Shown one piece after another: positions 9,851 through 21,210 of a stretch of DNA of 64,000 nt. Origin of the DNA: Prorocentrum cordatum (taxonomy: Eukaryota; Sar; Dinophyceae; Prorocentrales; Prorocentraceae); the NCBI GenBank assembly GCA_963575745.1, contig CAUYUJ010015948.1, positions 739,613 through 803,612 on the forward strand, read 5' to 3'. The position numbers were made by a program, and so were the translations under genes. Numbering within the stretch: position 1 is the stretch's first letter; every line of letters starts with the position of its first letter. Below the pieces are notes generated by a model. The model worked only from the letters and a program-made list of their open reading frames with translations, made no database searches and was not told the origin of the DNA.

Positions 9851-11100
9851 CTAGCGTATCCGCCGCATGCGAACGATAGACTGACGAACTAGCGCTTCCG
9901 CCCTGCGTCGGAACGACGTCACCCATGACCATGAAGCTGAAAATACTGTTGGGGTCCCCTCGATGCTTTCCGTCGCTGCACTCCGGCTTCCGCTAGTCGA
10001 GCCACGTGCGTCCATGGCGCGGTGTGGTATTGGCTCCCAGTCTGCAACCGCCCTGTCGACCTGCGCAATGAGCAGGTCTTTCATCAGGCCGATCACTTTC
10101 AGGCGGTCGCGGTCCGCCGAGAATGGGAGGTCGACCATCCGCCGGGCATGGTAGCAGTCCAAGTGGCGTTTCGCGAAGCCGATCATCTGATCCATCACCT
10201 GCGCGCGCATTACGACTCTGGGCCAAGTCGCGCAGCGCTCGCCTGGTTGCTGAGTCAGAGCCGCATGGCCGCGTGAACCTGTTGATCCTCGTCTGGGTTT
10301 CCTGGTCCGCCTGTGCCAAACGAAACTCTGCTTCCACCGGCTCCCTTCCGCGCTCCTCGTAGTAACGCGCTTCAGCTGGCGTCTGCGCGTGCGTCTACTG
10401 TCATGCGCCCCCCCCCTCGGGGCCCCGAGGGCATCGGGGCCATTCTCTCGACGGTATTGGCCTGAAAGCAGACTGCGTTTGCGCGTTCCTCGTGGGGGTT
10501 CCACCTCGGCCCCGAGGGCGTTGGCCATCGGCGGAAGAGAAACTCGGCATGTATTCAGACTGCGTCTCCGGCCGGCTGCCCTGCTTATGATGTTGAAGCG
10601 AATGTCTTCCGACGCGGAGGGGCCGCTGTAGTTCGCCCTCTCAGCGCCCTCAAACTCGGCAAGTGGAATGACTAGGTGGCCGCTGGCGCTTTTCTCCAAG
10701 CGGGGAATCTTGGCGCCCTTGCCCACTTGAGCCTCACGTAGGGACTCGCTCAGAAATATGATCTTCTCACCCCCCCTCTCGAGCACCAACGTTGCGCGTT
10801 TCCGCTGGAGACTGGTCAAACCTAAGCGGGCTGATATTTCAGCGCCAATGCCCTCTGCGGCATTGGCGGCGAAAGCGTCCATACCTCGTGCGGGGGTAGT
10901 CACATGCAATGAGAAGTTTTGCCGAAGTCCTGCAGATGGCCGAACCTGCGCCAGCTCGATTGACATACGTCGTATATGGCAAGCTACGGCGCACTGTCTG
11001 GAAGCCGTGCCGTTTGACGTTCTCCTCAAAGTGCTTGGCCGCATTCTCTCCGATGGTGTTGATGTTCAAAATCGATGTCTACCAAGATAGACAATCGACC
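9851..11100 (-). pseudogene. Copia relic A: retropepsin-like aspartic protease and linker
   Basis: Three frames together give the protease. LSDGRLSILVDI ends one frame at about 11,075, NTIGENAAKHFEENVKRHGF follows in a second, and NAAEGIGAEISARLGLTSLQ then SASGHLVIPLAEFEGA lie in a third (10,880-10,630). The order matches the retropepsin-like domain of dinoflagellate copia elements: active-site loop, flap region, then a SGHL segment. The active-site triplet expected as D-I/T-G reads VDI-D with an extra base next to it, so Gly is lost and the frame breaks. The rest of the 397-residue frame (to 9,851) is linker of unknown role. Non-functional. Confidence 0.65.
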
Positions 11101-12498
11101 GTCGGACAGCATAATCTTGAGCGGGCCCTCGTTGTTGACCTGATGTCCATGGGGCGCGTGAGCGCGGGCGTCTGCTGCGCGCGCGCGACGTCTCCGCCTT
11201 TGCTCGACCGCGCACTCTCCCATGGAGACATGGCCTGCCTTATGCTCCCAGTCAGCCGCCAATCCGTAATATTCCTCGTTGGTCACGGGCTCAAGTGTCG
11301 GGATCATCTGGACGTTGGAGCGCGCAGGCCGCGCGTGTTGATCCACGCCTGCGATGAATGGGGGTCCACGGGCGATCGGGGCGCATGGTGTCCCCCGTGC
11401 AGCGTCTCCGCCCTGTATCATCCAGGCCGTCTCTTGATGGGAACAAGCCTTGCTGCGAGAGCTGCGCGGAGACTCCACTCGACGGGGCTGTCCCGAGATC
11501 GGCGGTGGAGGCCTGCGCCGGCCTGTGCCCCAGATGGCGGCCTGCTGCTGCTGCTCGGGCATTTCCAGCAGCCCGCTGTTGGCCGGTTCGTGCGACCGCA
11601 GCGCAGGCGTTTCCGCGTTGTTGTAAGTCGTGGTCGTAGGCTGCTCGCGTGGTGTTGTGTCGTAGACTAGCGTTTTCGCCTGTGGCTGGACAGCGTGCTG
11701 GTTGGCCTCTTGCAGTTGGCGCTGCAGTGCTGAAGCCTGGGTCTGCAATGAGATGAACCAGGCCGCGGTGGTTGGCTGCGGTTCGTCACCGCGATGCCCA
11801 ACATATGGGCATGACGACGCAATGATGCCAGGGCCACGGCATACCGTGCAGGGGGCCAATATGGCAGCACCCCGCAGCTGGTTGCCTACATGGGCTTTGT
11901 TCACTCCTGGCATGCCCCCACGATGCTGATGTCCACGCTGAAGGCGCCAAAGGGCCCCCCTCGGCTGGAAGGGCTTGCGGCGCATGGAGTAAATTCAATA
12001 TCTGAAATCTTCGGCGTCTGCGCGTTTGGCATGAGCCTCTCTTGTCTCTCCAGCGAAGATTCCGTGGCAAAGTTTGCTCGGGGCGGTGCCGCGTTGGATG
12101 AAGGCGTGTCTGAACCATTCCTTGCGTTTCTGCCTGCAAGCCCTGCGGCCGCTGAACGTGCATTAGCACGTCGGGCGTGCCCTAATGGCAGCCACCAAAT
12201 TCTGTTGGGATGCCCTGCTTGCCTGCGTGGCATGGCAGATCCCTCCGACGCCCTCCGTGACGTAGGCCATGTGGCCGCGACGCAGGGCCCGTCGCGCGCG
12301 TGGCAGTCATCCCGTGGAACTCCTCCGTCGTCTCCCTCGCGTGCCGATTGGGCGGAACGGTTATCCCAGCACGCTCTTGCCCGCTGATGTTGTGGCACAA
12401 TTCAAAATGCATCGGCGCATCCATGGGAGGCGGCGCTGGCGCGCCAAGAGGAGACCTTGCCAGGCGCGGGCGCATGCCAAACATCGGCATAAGCTGTG
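11101..12498 (-). pseudogene. Copia relic A: gag C-terminal part with zinc knuckle
   Basis: The frame from 11,985 carries PCTVCRGPGIIASSCP at 11,811-11,856, a nucleocapsid-type knuckle C-x2-C-x4-H-x4-C in which the His position is Ile. A Gln-rich segment follows (LQTQASALQRQLQEANQHAV), then a linker leading straight into the protease (VNNEGPLKIMLSDGR). Upstream, to 12,498, short frames are Pro/Met/Ala-rich. The position between gag and protease supports the assignment. The His change suggests decay. Confidence 0.6.
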
Positions 12499-14618
12499 AC
12501 CTGCCAACCGACGTCGGGTCGGGACTCGGATCGGGGTTCCAGGGGCGCGGCGGTTCTCAATTCCCCTGCCGTCTCTCGAGACGGCCCGCGACGTCTATCC
12601 CGAGGGCTCGCATCTGCTCGATGCCCTGTTGCTGCTGTTGTTGTATGAAGCGTTGCCGCTCTTCATAAGCTGTAGACGCAGCATGTGGCGTGGCAGCAAG
12701 TGGAAACACTGGTCTCATCTCATGGGGTGCTGTCCGTAAGTCCGGCCGATTCCTCACTTGATGAAGCCGTTGCTGCAGGTCCTGAGTCGTTTCCCCATGG
12801 CGCGGTGGCGTAGCGAGAGGTGTGCCAGGGGTTTTCTGACTCGCCGGCGTGCCCAGGCCCATGGGCTCGAACCAAGCCGATCCTGCAACGCTGGCCCGCC
12901 TCCTCGACGCATTCGCGCCCCCCGTAGGGCGGATGCTCTGCTGGGGGCCTGCAGCTGCGGCCCCCGGGTCAAAATGGGCAAGCGGTGCTGCAGCTGCCTC
13001 GATCGCCGCGGGCGTCGTGGCCCCCCGGCGGCGGTGCTGGCGTTGGGAGTTTCTGCCGCGACATGGCGGACGCATTGGATGTCGTTTCCGCAGGTTGTTG
13101 GGATGTGTCTCCACTGGCTCCGTTCAACATATATACCGTTGATCCCCCGACGTTCCCACGTGGGGTCATGCCCCCCAAACCGTAGGGGTTATCGGGGCGA
13201 TGCCATCCCTGATTCAACTCATCCTCCCTCGCCGACGTGGCGTAGCTGAAGTCCGGGTCGTAGCGCAGCGGGCTGTGCCGCGCCTGCATACAATGCTGGC
13301 CCGTCAAAGCCACAAGCAGCATGCTACGCCGAGGCGACATGCGGCCTCTCGCGTTCCCATCTGCGGGGAATATTTGATTGGCCAAACAACGCACCTTGAC
13401 CTTGTCGTATAAGAGAAGAGGTGGCGATATGAATGCAACGACTTTCGCATTCTTTCGAAATCCACTCTGAATGCGGTGGTCGACTGGCAAGAAAGGGCAC
13501 CGATGAATGAATTGGCGTCCCAACTTTTGTTTGCCCCGGAGATTCCGCCGTGGATTTTCCTCCGCGCGGCAGGAGGGGCCCTTCTCACTGAGCGGCGAGA
13601 TGTGAGTCATCTCTGCGCCGTGGACAAAGCACATCACTTCCATCAGCGTCGTGACCCGTCGGTAGAAGCTTTCCAGACCAGCCAGACCTGGCCTGGAGTG
13701 GCCATTGGTAGCTCGCATGTACATACCTTCGTCGGCTGGGAGGACTTCCGCATCGTCGCGCGCTGCTCTGCCTGACGCGTTTCCGCGGCAAGAGACCAGC
13801 GTTTTCCAAGCCATTCTTCTGTTCGCCTGAGTGATCCACCACCTCCGCCAGCGCTGCCGCCACCAGTGCGATGTAGTCCTTGTTTTCCTCGTCAGGAACC
13901 ATGGGCCACACTGCCGTGGGATGGCCCCTGCCACCGCGCTGATGCGCGAGCGTGTCAGCGAGAGGAGGCCGACCGTCAACGATGCCGAAGGTCGGGCACT
14001 CACGGAGAAATCGCTCGTTGCATCGGTCCTTGCCATCGGCATTGCGAAATGGTCGGTGACGAAATGCCTGGGGGAACCGGGCCGCTGGTTGTTCGACGTG
14101 GGCGGCCCCCCCTCAAGGATGAGTCGCATGGGCAACTTGTCGCGGAGAAGGTTGCGCGCGCTGCAGGTTTTTCTCAGCGTCGTCAACGCAGAACCGCGTG
14201 CGCTTGATATCGCGCATGGCAGCGTGGTGCCCGTCGGCATCCACGCATACGTCGTCCTCATCGTCCATGGCGTTGCACTCGACGGATCGCTTGCCGCCAC
14301 CTCCCTTCTCAGCGTTTCCGCCTTTGTCCTTTCCAATGTCTGAAGGATTGGCGGCGCGGCTGGCGGCGCGGCGGCGGCCTCGTCCATCTGATCCAGGATG
14401 TTATCCTGGAGGGGGCGCCGCCTTTGGAGGTGACGGCTTCGGTTCAGGGGAAGAAGCTCCAGTCCCTGTGCTAGGGCGCCGCGGCCCCTTGCTGTTGGCG
14501 CGTCGTGGGGGTGGCCTCCAGCCCCCGCGGTGCGCGTCCTGATCATGGGACTGCTGGGGCTGACAGGCCGCCGTTTCCTGCGGCAGCGGGGCTGACTTGC
14601 CGCTGAACTTAGCGGCAA
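12499..14618 (-). pseudogene. Copia relic A: central gag-like coding, frameshifted
   Basis: The minus strand contains several protein-like pieces in different frames: a Gln tract with QQQQQQGIEQMRALGIDVAG (12,590-12,650), Pro/Ala-rich linkers (12.8-13.1 kb), ENKDYIALVAAALAEVVDHS (about 13,840-13,900) and an acidic piece ECNAMDDEDDVCVDADGHH (about 14,210-14,275). One frame stays open for 549 codons (12,969-14,618) but changes character along its length, so it is probably partly fortuitous. I infer gag from position upstream of the zinc knuckle. No diagnostic capsid motif is visible. Confidence 0.4.
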
Positions 14619-16056
14619 CTGCTGCCACCTTTGGCCCCCGCGAGTGTTTCCGCGGTTCGACGGGCGCGCATTTGATTCGATGTCAGGTCCAACTGAGGCT
14701 TCCCCGCGCTGGCGAAATTTGCTCGGTGCTTCGCAATCGGCAGCAGGATTTCCTCCGACCGGGTACTCTTCTTACTGCGAAGACCTGTGGGGGATGGCAG
14801 AGTCCGACTCAGACGCGTCGGTCTCGTCTGCGTCCTCGGAAGAAGGGGCGGGTGATCTGCCCGCTGGTTCCCCGGCGCCCTCCGGGCGCTTCTTCTTCCC
14901 CTTCTTGTGGCTGGCCGGCGCAGCTTCCGATGAGGCGGCCGCGCCGGGGGCGCCTGTGGCGTGCGTCGGCAGTGCCCTCGCCGGTTTTTCCGGCGTTTCC
15001 GCCGCCCCCCCCAGCGTCTCCGCCTTCCTCCTCCTCGTCTTCGCGATGCTGAAGGTTAGTCCTCTTCAGCTCGTGACGCGCTGGGAGGTCGGCCCGCGGC
15101 TGGGCGACGGCGGCGCGCCCCATCTCGCTGGAGGGGGTGCGGCGGGCCTCCGAGGGCAGTGGCCGCGCGGCATCCACGCCTCGATTGGGGGGCCTGCTGC
15201 CCTGGTCCACGGAGCAGTTTGGGCGGTGTTCCTGCCGCCCAAAACGTGCGCAGATGCGGTGGTTGCTGCGAAGATTGACGCGCCCCCGCCTGGCGCCCCC
15301 CTCCCCCTCGCGTCGGCGGGCGCGCGCCCCCGCGGAGAAGCGCGCGGCCCTGCCCTCCTCGCCCCACTCACAATATTGAATAGCGCACCAGTGGCGGATC
15401 TGATTCTCAGTCCAGCCCGGGCCGCGCCAGCATAGCCCATGTCCTCGCAGGGGGTGTTGACGAAGGGCCGCCCCGATCGGGCGGCGCCCTCGCGGGGCCG
15501 CGAGCGGCCCCGTGGAGCGCGACGCGTCGCATCGGCGTTGGCGCCGGTCATGATGATGGGGTCTTCGAGCGCAATCGCAATCGCAGGCCCGATTCTCTGC
15601 CTCGGCGCGTTTACACGCAATGCGCGTGGCCCCGTCGGGATGGAATATCGGGGAGGCCGGCGCCCTGCAGCTCGGCCGGCCGAGCAGGGGCCGTCTCAGC
15701 TTCGGAGACGCCCCCGTCGCGCGCCGCAGCGTCTCCCGGACGGTCGGGGGACAAGTCGTCGAACGCGCGAGCCATCGCGTCTCGGTGGTAATGGGCGCGC
15801 GTCGGGGCCGGTCGAAATATTCTACGTCCTCGACTGTCTCTTGAGCCGTCGCAAGGGCCGCGTGGTCTCCCCTTCTTTCCACTTTCGAGCCGCACTGGCT
15901 CTGAAAATGTGTCGCTGCCGCGTCGGCCACGCAGCGTCCTCCTCCCGTTTCGGTCCGTGGGGTTGAAACTCTTGCCTTTTCCCTGTCCCGTGGAACGATG
16001 TCTGCCTCGGCCCTCGGCCCGGGGGATTTCTTCAAACTCGGCTTCGGTTGGGCCAT
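14619..16056 (-). pseudogene. Copia relic A: probable gag N-terminal region
   Basis: A frame beginning at 16,056 starts MAQPKPSLKKSPGPRAEADI and could be the native start. Coding quality then seems to move between frames, for example MARAFDDLSPDRPGDAAARD at 15,720-15,780. It ends in an acidic/Gly-rich run (EEEEGGDAGGGGGNAGK) near 15,000. Composition is Arg/Pro/Ala-rich. I cannot name a domain, so the gag call is positional. Confidence 0.35.
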
Positions 16057-17388
16057 GAATGTGGCGAAGCCTTTCCCGTGTTACCGTCGGTTGCGGCGAC
16101 CGCCCTTTCCGCGACCCTTCCCCCGCCGGCGAAATGCCCCCCGCAGTGCCCTGCGCGCGCGCTGCGCGGGCTTTTCGACGAACCGCGCCCAGCGGCGTTT
16201 TGCGCGTCGGTAGCCCAGAGATAAATGTTCAGCGGTTTCCGCGGGCGGCATGTCTGACATGTCTATCCGCTCAGTTCAAGTGGAATATAACGTGTCAGTA
16301 CCTGTCTCAGAGTCGACGGGCGAATCTCCATTGGAAGATTGGCCCCGAATGGTGGTCTGGCGCTCAGGAGCCGTGTGCGATTGAAGGTTGGAGGGCTGTC
16401 CCCAGCTGTGCTGATGACGTTGAATAGCCTCTGCTGGTTCTGGGGCCCTGAGGGGCCGTCGCGAGCAGTGCAGTGGCCTCCACTGAATTGTGTGGATCGT
16501 CGGCCCACGTGTTGCTGGGCGCGGCCGCGTCTCCGCTGGCGTTGGTCATGCATGTATTCGCGTTTCCGCGCCCCGTGCTTCCCAGCAGCGCGTCTCCGAT
16601 GTTGCCGGGAGCACGTTCCGCCATATGTCCAAAACTGCGCATGCGGTATTACAATTCAACGTATTATTGTGGGGTCCGCGGCTTCTGGCCGTCGAGGGGC
16701 TGGGGCATCTGCGCAGCCCTGTCAGGGCCGAGCCTTAGGGCTCTAAAGAACACCGTTGTGAGCAACTGAAAGTTCGGAACTGCAAAGCCGACTGGCCAGG
16801 ATGGAAGCGAACCTCGCGACTGGCAAAGGCGGGCCATCTCGAACCCGGCGAGGATTGAGTCCGTTCTGTCGCCGGGCGCGGGCCTGAAGTCTGTCAGCGC
16901 CGTTTTGGGGGCGAGCTGTCGCTCATCTTCGAAGTTCTCGAATTTGGCGCGCAGGAGAAATATTATGCACGCGGCGGGGTCAGTGTGGGCGCCTTGTATT
17001 GTCACGCCGTAATTGATGATTCGGGGGGAGGGATTCGCATTGCAATGATGCGTGCCACCCCACCCAGACCACGCTGCAGGCATGCAGCTTGTTGTTGTGG
17101 GTTCATGCGGGCGCTCGTGGCAATCAGCCACGCGTGCAATTCACGAATAAACTCGAGGAGCGATACGTCTCTGAGGGGTCCCACTATGAGCCCCTTGTAG
17201 CATTGCCGCCTCCATCGGTGTGGCTACCACGTTGCATATATCCTATAGCACACCCGATGGCCAACCAAATGATGCTGAAACTAACATAACGTACACAAGA
17301 ATTCCACGAAACGTCTTGTACGTTGCTGTTGGTGGTCTTCGGTGTGTCTATCGCTGTTAAGTGGCGGAATGGCTGTGGGGGTGCGCCC
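16057..17388. other. Possible 5' flank of copia A, no clear gene
   Basis: No recognisable domain on either strand. An LTR would be expected about here if relic A were once complete, but I could not match it to any other segment of the window. Confidence 0.35.
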
Positions 17389-17925
17389 CTATGTTGGTTC
17401 AAGAGTATAGGGGTTCGCGCTTCCCCGTAGTGGAAGCTGGTACCTTAAACTCGTTTGTAGGTTCGTCGTCAATTGGAATGAGATGGCGTAAAGCCGGGGC
17501 GTATACGCTCTTCGGAATAGCCCGGCGGATGCCGCCCATAGTGGATATAGCGTGTTCGCTAAGGGCGTTTCCGCCTGCTCGCCAATAATCGCGCCCTGAC
17601 GTCGCAGTGGTGTCGGCGGCATACCAAACCGTGCCGTGGATAACTCTTGCGATCGACAGATGGGGCCAGCTCCGCTACGAAATAAACAGCATGATGAAGA
17701 CAATGTAATCAGATCCGCCGGCCCTTTTGTGGGGCCACCAGGCTGTAGGCCGGAGGTTCGCAGTTTCCTGTGCCAGTTGCAGCTCCCAGTTTCCACTGTT
17801 ACATACTGTTCCTTTTTGACTTCTTGCTGCTTACTGTTCCTTGTTGATGGACCGCGCGAGGGGGGGAGGCCCACAACGGGCATTTTTACGACGGGTAAAC
17901 CGTATTGTCTGAGTTCCTGGGGTGG
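17389..17925 (-). pseudogene. Unidentified minus-strand open frame abutting a satellite
   Basis: The frame runs out of the neighbouring ~73-bp satellite (which supplies the first ~50 residues) into 17,925-17,389, with pieces such as GMPPTPLRRQGAIIGEQAET and LANTLYPLWAASAGLFRR. The satellite part shows that the listed start is not native. No family is recognised. Confidence 0.2.
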
Positions 17926-18945
17926 GTAAAAATTGTAACCCCTCACGCAGATCGGCGGGGTCAGGGTCCAAAGACACAGAGGATTTGCCACATTTCTAAA
18001 ATTCGGTGGCACCCAAATCGGCGGGGTCAGGGTCAACAAACACATCGGATTTACCATATTTCTGAAAACCGGCGGCACCCCTCACGCAGATCGGCGGGGC
18101 CAGGGTCATTTGCCACATTTCTGAAATGCGGAAGCACCCCTGGCGCAGATCGGCGGGTCAGGGTCCAATAACAAAGGAGATTTGCAACATTTCTAAACTT
18201 CGGGGACGCCCCTCGCGCAGATCGGCGAGGTCAGGGTCAAAAAACACATTGGGTTTGCCACATCTATGAAATTCGGGGGCACCCCTCGTGCAGATCGGCG
18301 GGGTCAGGGTCCACAAACACCATGGATTTGCCACATTTCTGAAATTCGGGGCCCCTCCTTTCGCAGATCGGTGGGGTCAGGGTCTAAAAACACAGGGGGG
18401 TTGCTACAATTCTGAGATTCGGTGGCACCCCTCGCGCAGATCGGCGGGGTCAGGGTGCAAAAACACTTGGGATTTACCACATTTCTGAAATCCAGTGGCA
18501 CACATCACGCAGATCGGCGGGGCTAGGGTGCAAAGGTGCAAAACAAAGCACAAGGGAATTGCCACATGTTTGCAATTCGGTGGCACCCCTCACGCCGATC
18601 GGCGGGGTCAGGGTCAAAAAACAAAGAAGGTTTGCTACATTTCTGAAATCCGGTGGCACCCCTTACGCAAATCGGCGGGTTCAGGGTCCAAAAACATAGG
18701 GGATGTGCAACATGTCTGAATCTCGGAGGCACCCCTCACGCAGATCGGCAGGGTCAGGGTCAACAAAGACACAAAAAGGATTTGCCACATTTTTGAAATC
18801 GGGTGGCACCCCTCGCGCAGATCGGCAGGGTCAGGGTCCCAAAAACAAAAGATTTGCACATGTCTGAAATTCGGTGGCGCCCTTCACGCAGATCGGCAAG
18901 GTCAGGGTAAAAAAAACTGGGTTTGCCACATTTCTAAAAATTCAT
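17926..18945 (+). repeat. ~73-bp satellite, about 14 units
   Basis: The core CAGATCGGCGGGGTCAGGGT recurs near 17,949, 18,014, 18,088, 18,148, 18,219, 18,293, 18,366, 18,438, 18,512, 18,597, 18,669, 18,744, 18,817 and 18,889. The usual spacing is 71-75 bp, with units of 60, 65 and 85. Each unit also holds an A-rich stretch, then TTTGCCACATTTCTGAAAT and TTCGGTGGCACCCCTC. Open frames of 60-75 codons on both strands derive from it. Confidence 0.95.
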
Positions 18946-19440
18946 ACAACAGCGAATACAACAATATACTCGCAACCTCCGTTCGTCCTGCAAAATACCC
19001 ATCGTCTCCGCATGAAGTTCCGACGCTGCTTCACGGTGAAGCCAAAGCCTCATGACTTCGCTCTTCCATGGCCCATTCTCCGAGAGAGGGGGCCGGCAGC
19101 AGGGGGCGAAGCCCTTACGTATATTTGGGACATTTGTAAGATGGTGTACCATCCAGAAGGCGGATCGGGTCTTGTTTTAGGCACGATCGTGGGCCGCAAG
19201 ATCCTCTAGCGGTCCAGGCAAATCGGGCGCCGGTAGCTTGAGCCAGACGCCGGCGGCACGCTCGCTGTGCTCGCTTTACATCTATCCTCTGAAACCCCGA
19301 TTTCAAATTAGGACAGCCCTCTGCTCATAGGAAGGAACAAGCGGTTGGTGGGAGAGGGCCGAGGGGACGACCATACGGGTCAGGCCCTGCCATCTTTCGG
19401 GGGTCCACGGAAGGGTGGCCGCTGAACTCCTCGTCGCCGT
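18946..19440. other. No supported gene
   Basis: Unique-looking sequence between the satellite and a triplet-repeat tract. I see nothing assignable in it. Confidence 0.4.
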
Positions 19441-19683
19441 CCTCCTCCTCCTCCTCCTCTTCCCCCGCTCTTCACCGTATTCCTCCCGCATTCCCCCGCT
19501 CCTCCTGCTCCTCCTCCTCCTCCATTCCTCCATTCCTCCATTCCTCCTCCTCCTCCTCCTCCTCCTCCTTGGATGATGAGGCAGGCCCCGGTTGTGGCGA
19601 CCGCGCTTGAGCTCAGATGGCTTTCCCGAAGAGGACTCCTCGTCCTCCTCCTCCTCCTCCTCCTTCTCCTCCTCCTCGCCGCC

Positions 19684-19714
<31 letters not shown>

Positions 19715-19717
19715 CTT

Positions 19718-19769
<52 letters not shown>

Positions 19770-19858
19770 GGTCGTTGCCGTCGTCGTCTCGTCGTTGTCG
19801 TTCTCCTCGTCCTCTTTCTCCTCCTCCTCTTCCTCCTCCTCCTGCTGGTGCGTTCTAG
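19441..19858 (+). repeat. Trinucleotide tract (CTC)n, (GCC)n and (GTC)n
   Basis: CTC repeats at 19,441-19,570 and 19,640-19,678 are followed by GCC/GCCGCC (19,675-19,715), by about 20 GTC units (19,720-19,765 and on), and by CTC again. All frames stay open, so the Ser-, Leu-, Arg- and Val-rich peptides here are artefacts. Confidence 0.9.
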
Positions 19859-20180
19859 GGTGTTATAGCCTTCGAGACTGTCCACGAGGGCCCTGAGCCG
19901 GCCAAGACGCCCGAAGATGGCCCAAAGGGAACCCCCAGAGTTTGTGTTCCATCGGAATTCCAAGGACTTTGGAGTGCTCGCGCTTTCGAGGTTCAGGGCC
20001 CCTGGGAGCCTTTCACTCCAAGAAAGCCAAACCCATTCCCAACACGCCTCCGCAGAGGCCCCCCCCCCCCCAGAGGCCCCGCAGAGGCCCTCAGTCCCCT
20101 CATGGCGCCTCCGAGTGGCTTCCCAATAGACCCCCACAGGCATCCAAGAAGTCTCTGTCCCACAAGATGGGCCGAAGGCC
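19859..20180. other. No supported gene
   Basis: Short unique sequence between two pyrimidine-rich tracts, with a C10 run and small GCAGAGGCCC repeats near 20,060-20,090. Confidence 0.4.
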
Positions 20181-20580
20181 ACTAGATAGCCTCCCCTACG
20201 TCCTCCTCCTCTCACTCTTGCTCCTGCAAGTGCTCAACATCTTCTTCTCGTGTGCCTTGCAATGCATCTTCTTGGAATCATGTCGCTTCCAATTCCTCTT
20301 CCTTCTCCGATGCCTTTTCACCGTGCTCCTCCTCTCCTTCCTCTGGCCCATTGTACGCTTCCGCTTCTACTTCTTTTTCCTCGTACTCTTCCTCTTCCTC
20401 TGTGCACTTCTCCTCATCCTCCCCGCTGTCTTTCGTCTGCTCCTTTCAATATTCCTTCTCCGCTCTCTGTTTCTGGTCCCCTTTCTCTCCCTTTCGTCGT
20501 CGCCCTCCTCCTCCTCCTCCTCTTCTTCCCCGCTGTCTTCCCTCTCCTCCCCCTCTCCTTGTCCCTGTCTCTGGGGTGCT
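20181..20580 (+). repeat. Polypyrimidine-rich tract
   Basis: About 400 bp of C/T-rich plus strand (CTCCTC, CTTCCTCTTCC) interrupted by mixed bases. The hydrophobic 221-residue plus-strand frame over it is explained by CTN/TTN codons. Confidence 0.75.
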
Positions 20581-21210
20581 TGGTGTCTCAGAACATCTAT
20601 GGCATGAGACAGCTTCCAGAGTCGAGGTCGAGTCTTTCACTGCAGATACATCTGAGCCTCTGGGTTTTATTTCTCCTGCTGCTCCACCTTGGTCGGTTGG
20701 TGCAGAAAGTGCGGGAGTGAACTCGGGAGTCGGGGAAAGTCAGGGGAACTGGAGAGGAAAACCCGGGGAGTCCACATAATAACAATAACAAAAACACTTA
20801 CACAACATAGACTTCAAGAGGTCCGCGCGGACTTCTTGGGTCGGCACCGGCCTTCCCCTGGCACATGGAGCGCGCCAGGGGCGGCGCGAGAGGCGACGAC
20901 AGGATGTCCAGCCCCAATCCACGAAGTCTGCGCGGAGCTTCGGAAGCAAATGCGTATGTAGCATTTCAATGTTGGATCGATCTTCTCGATGCTCTCTCTA
21001 TCCTCGATCCTTTCGATGCTCCCTCAGTCCTCGATTCTCGACCCCTCGATGCTCTCGATCCCTGGAAGTCCACGGCTTGAAACGACGACCTCGCGCCAAC
21101 GGACCCTTCCACCCCCTCCCTACTCAGGGGTGGGGGTCCTGCACTGCATTCTCTTCACGCCCACGGTCTCCTCCTGCTGGGCCCCGTGCGTTCTCTCGAG
21201 GATCTCGCCG
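20581..21210. other. No supported gene
   Basis: Mostly unique sequence. A short TCGATGCTC/TCGATCC repeat occurs at 20,970-21,065. No coding motif. Confidence 0.4.

Larger units (their letters stand above)
7010..16056 (-). mobile_element. Ty1/copia-type retrotransposon relic A (gag to pre-integrase)
   Basis: Read on the minus strand, the order is gag (16.1-12.5 kb), zinc knuckle (11.85 kb), retropepsin-like protease (11.1-10.6 kb), methyltransferase-like domain (8.6-7.96 kb) and zinc-binding module (7.49 kb). This order fits dinoflagellate copia-like elements as I know them. No reverse transcriptase, RNase H or LTR was found, so it is truncated at its 3' side, where a 9-bp minisatellite begins. 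Frames change repeatedly. Ends are approximate. Confidence 0.7.

Noticed and set aside
12969-14618. 549-codon minus-strand frame as one intact protein
   Set aside because: Its character changes along its length and better protein-like pieces lie in the other frames, so I treat it as part of a frameshifted gag relic.
17926-18945. CRISPR array
   Set aside because: Repeats are continuous ~73-bp tandem units with similar spacers, in a eukaryotic context without cas genes.
19573-19896. Val/Ala/Leu-rich frame resembling a membrane protein
   Set aside because: Translation of GTC, GCC and CTC triplet repeats.
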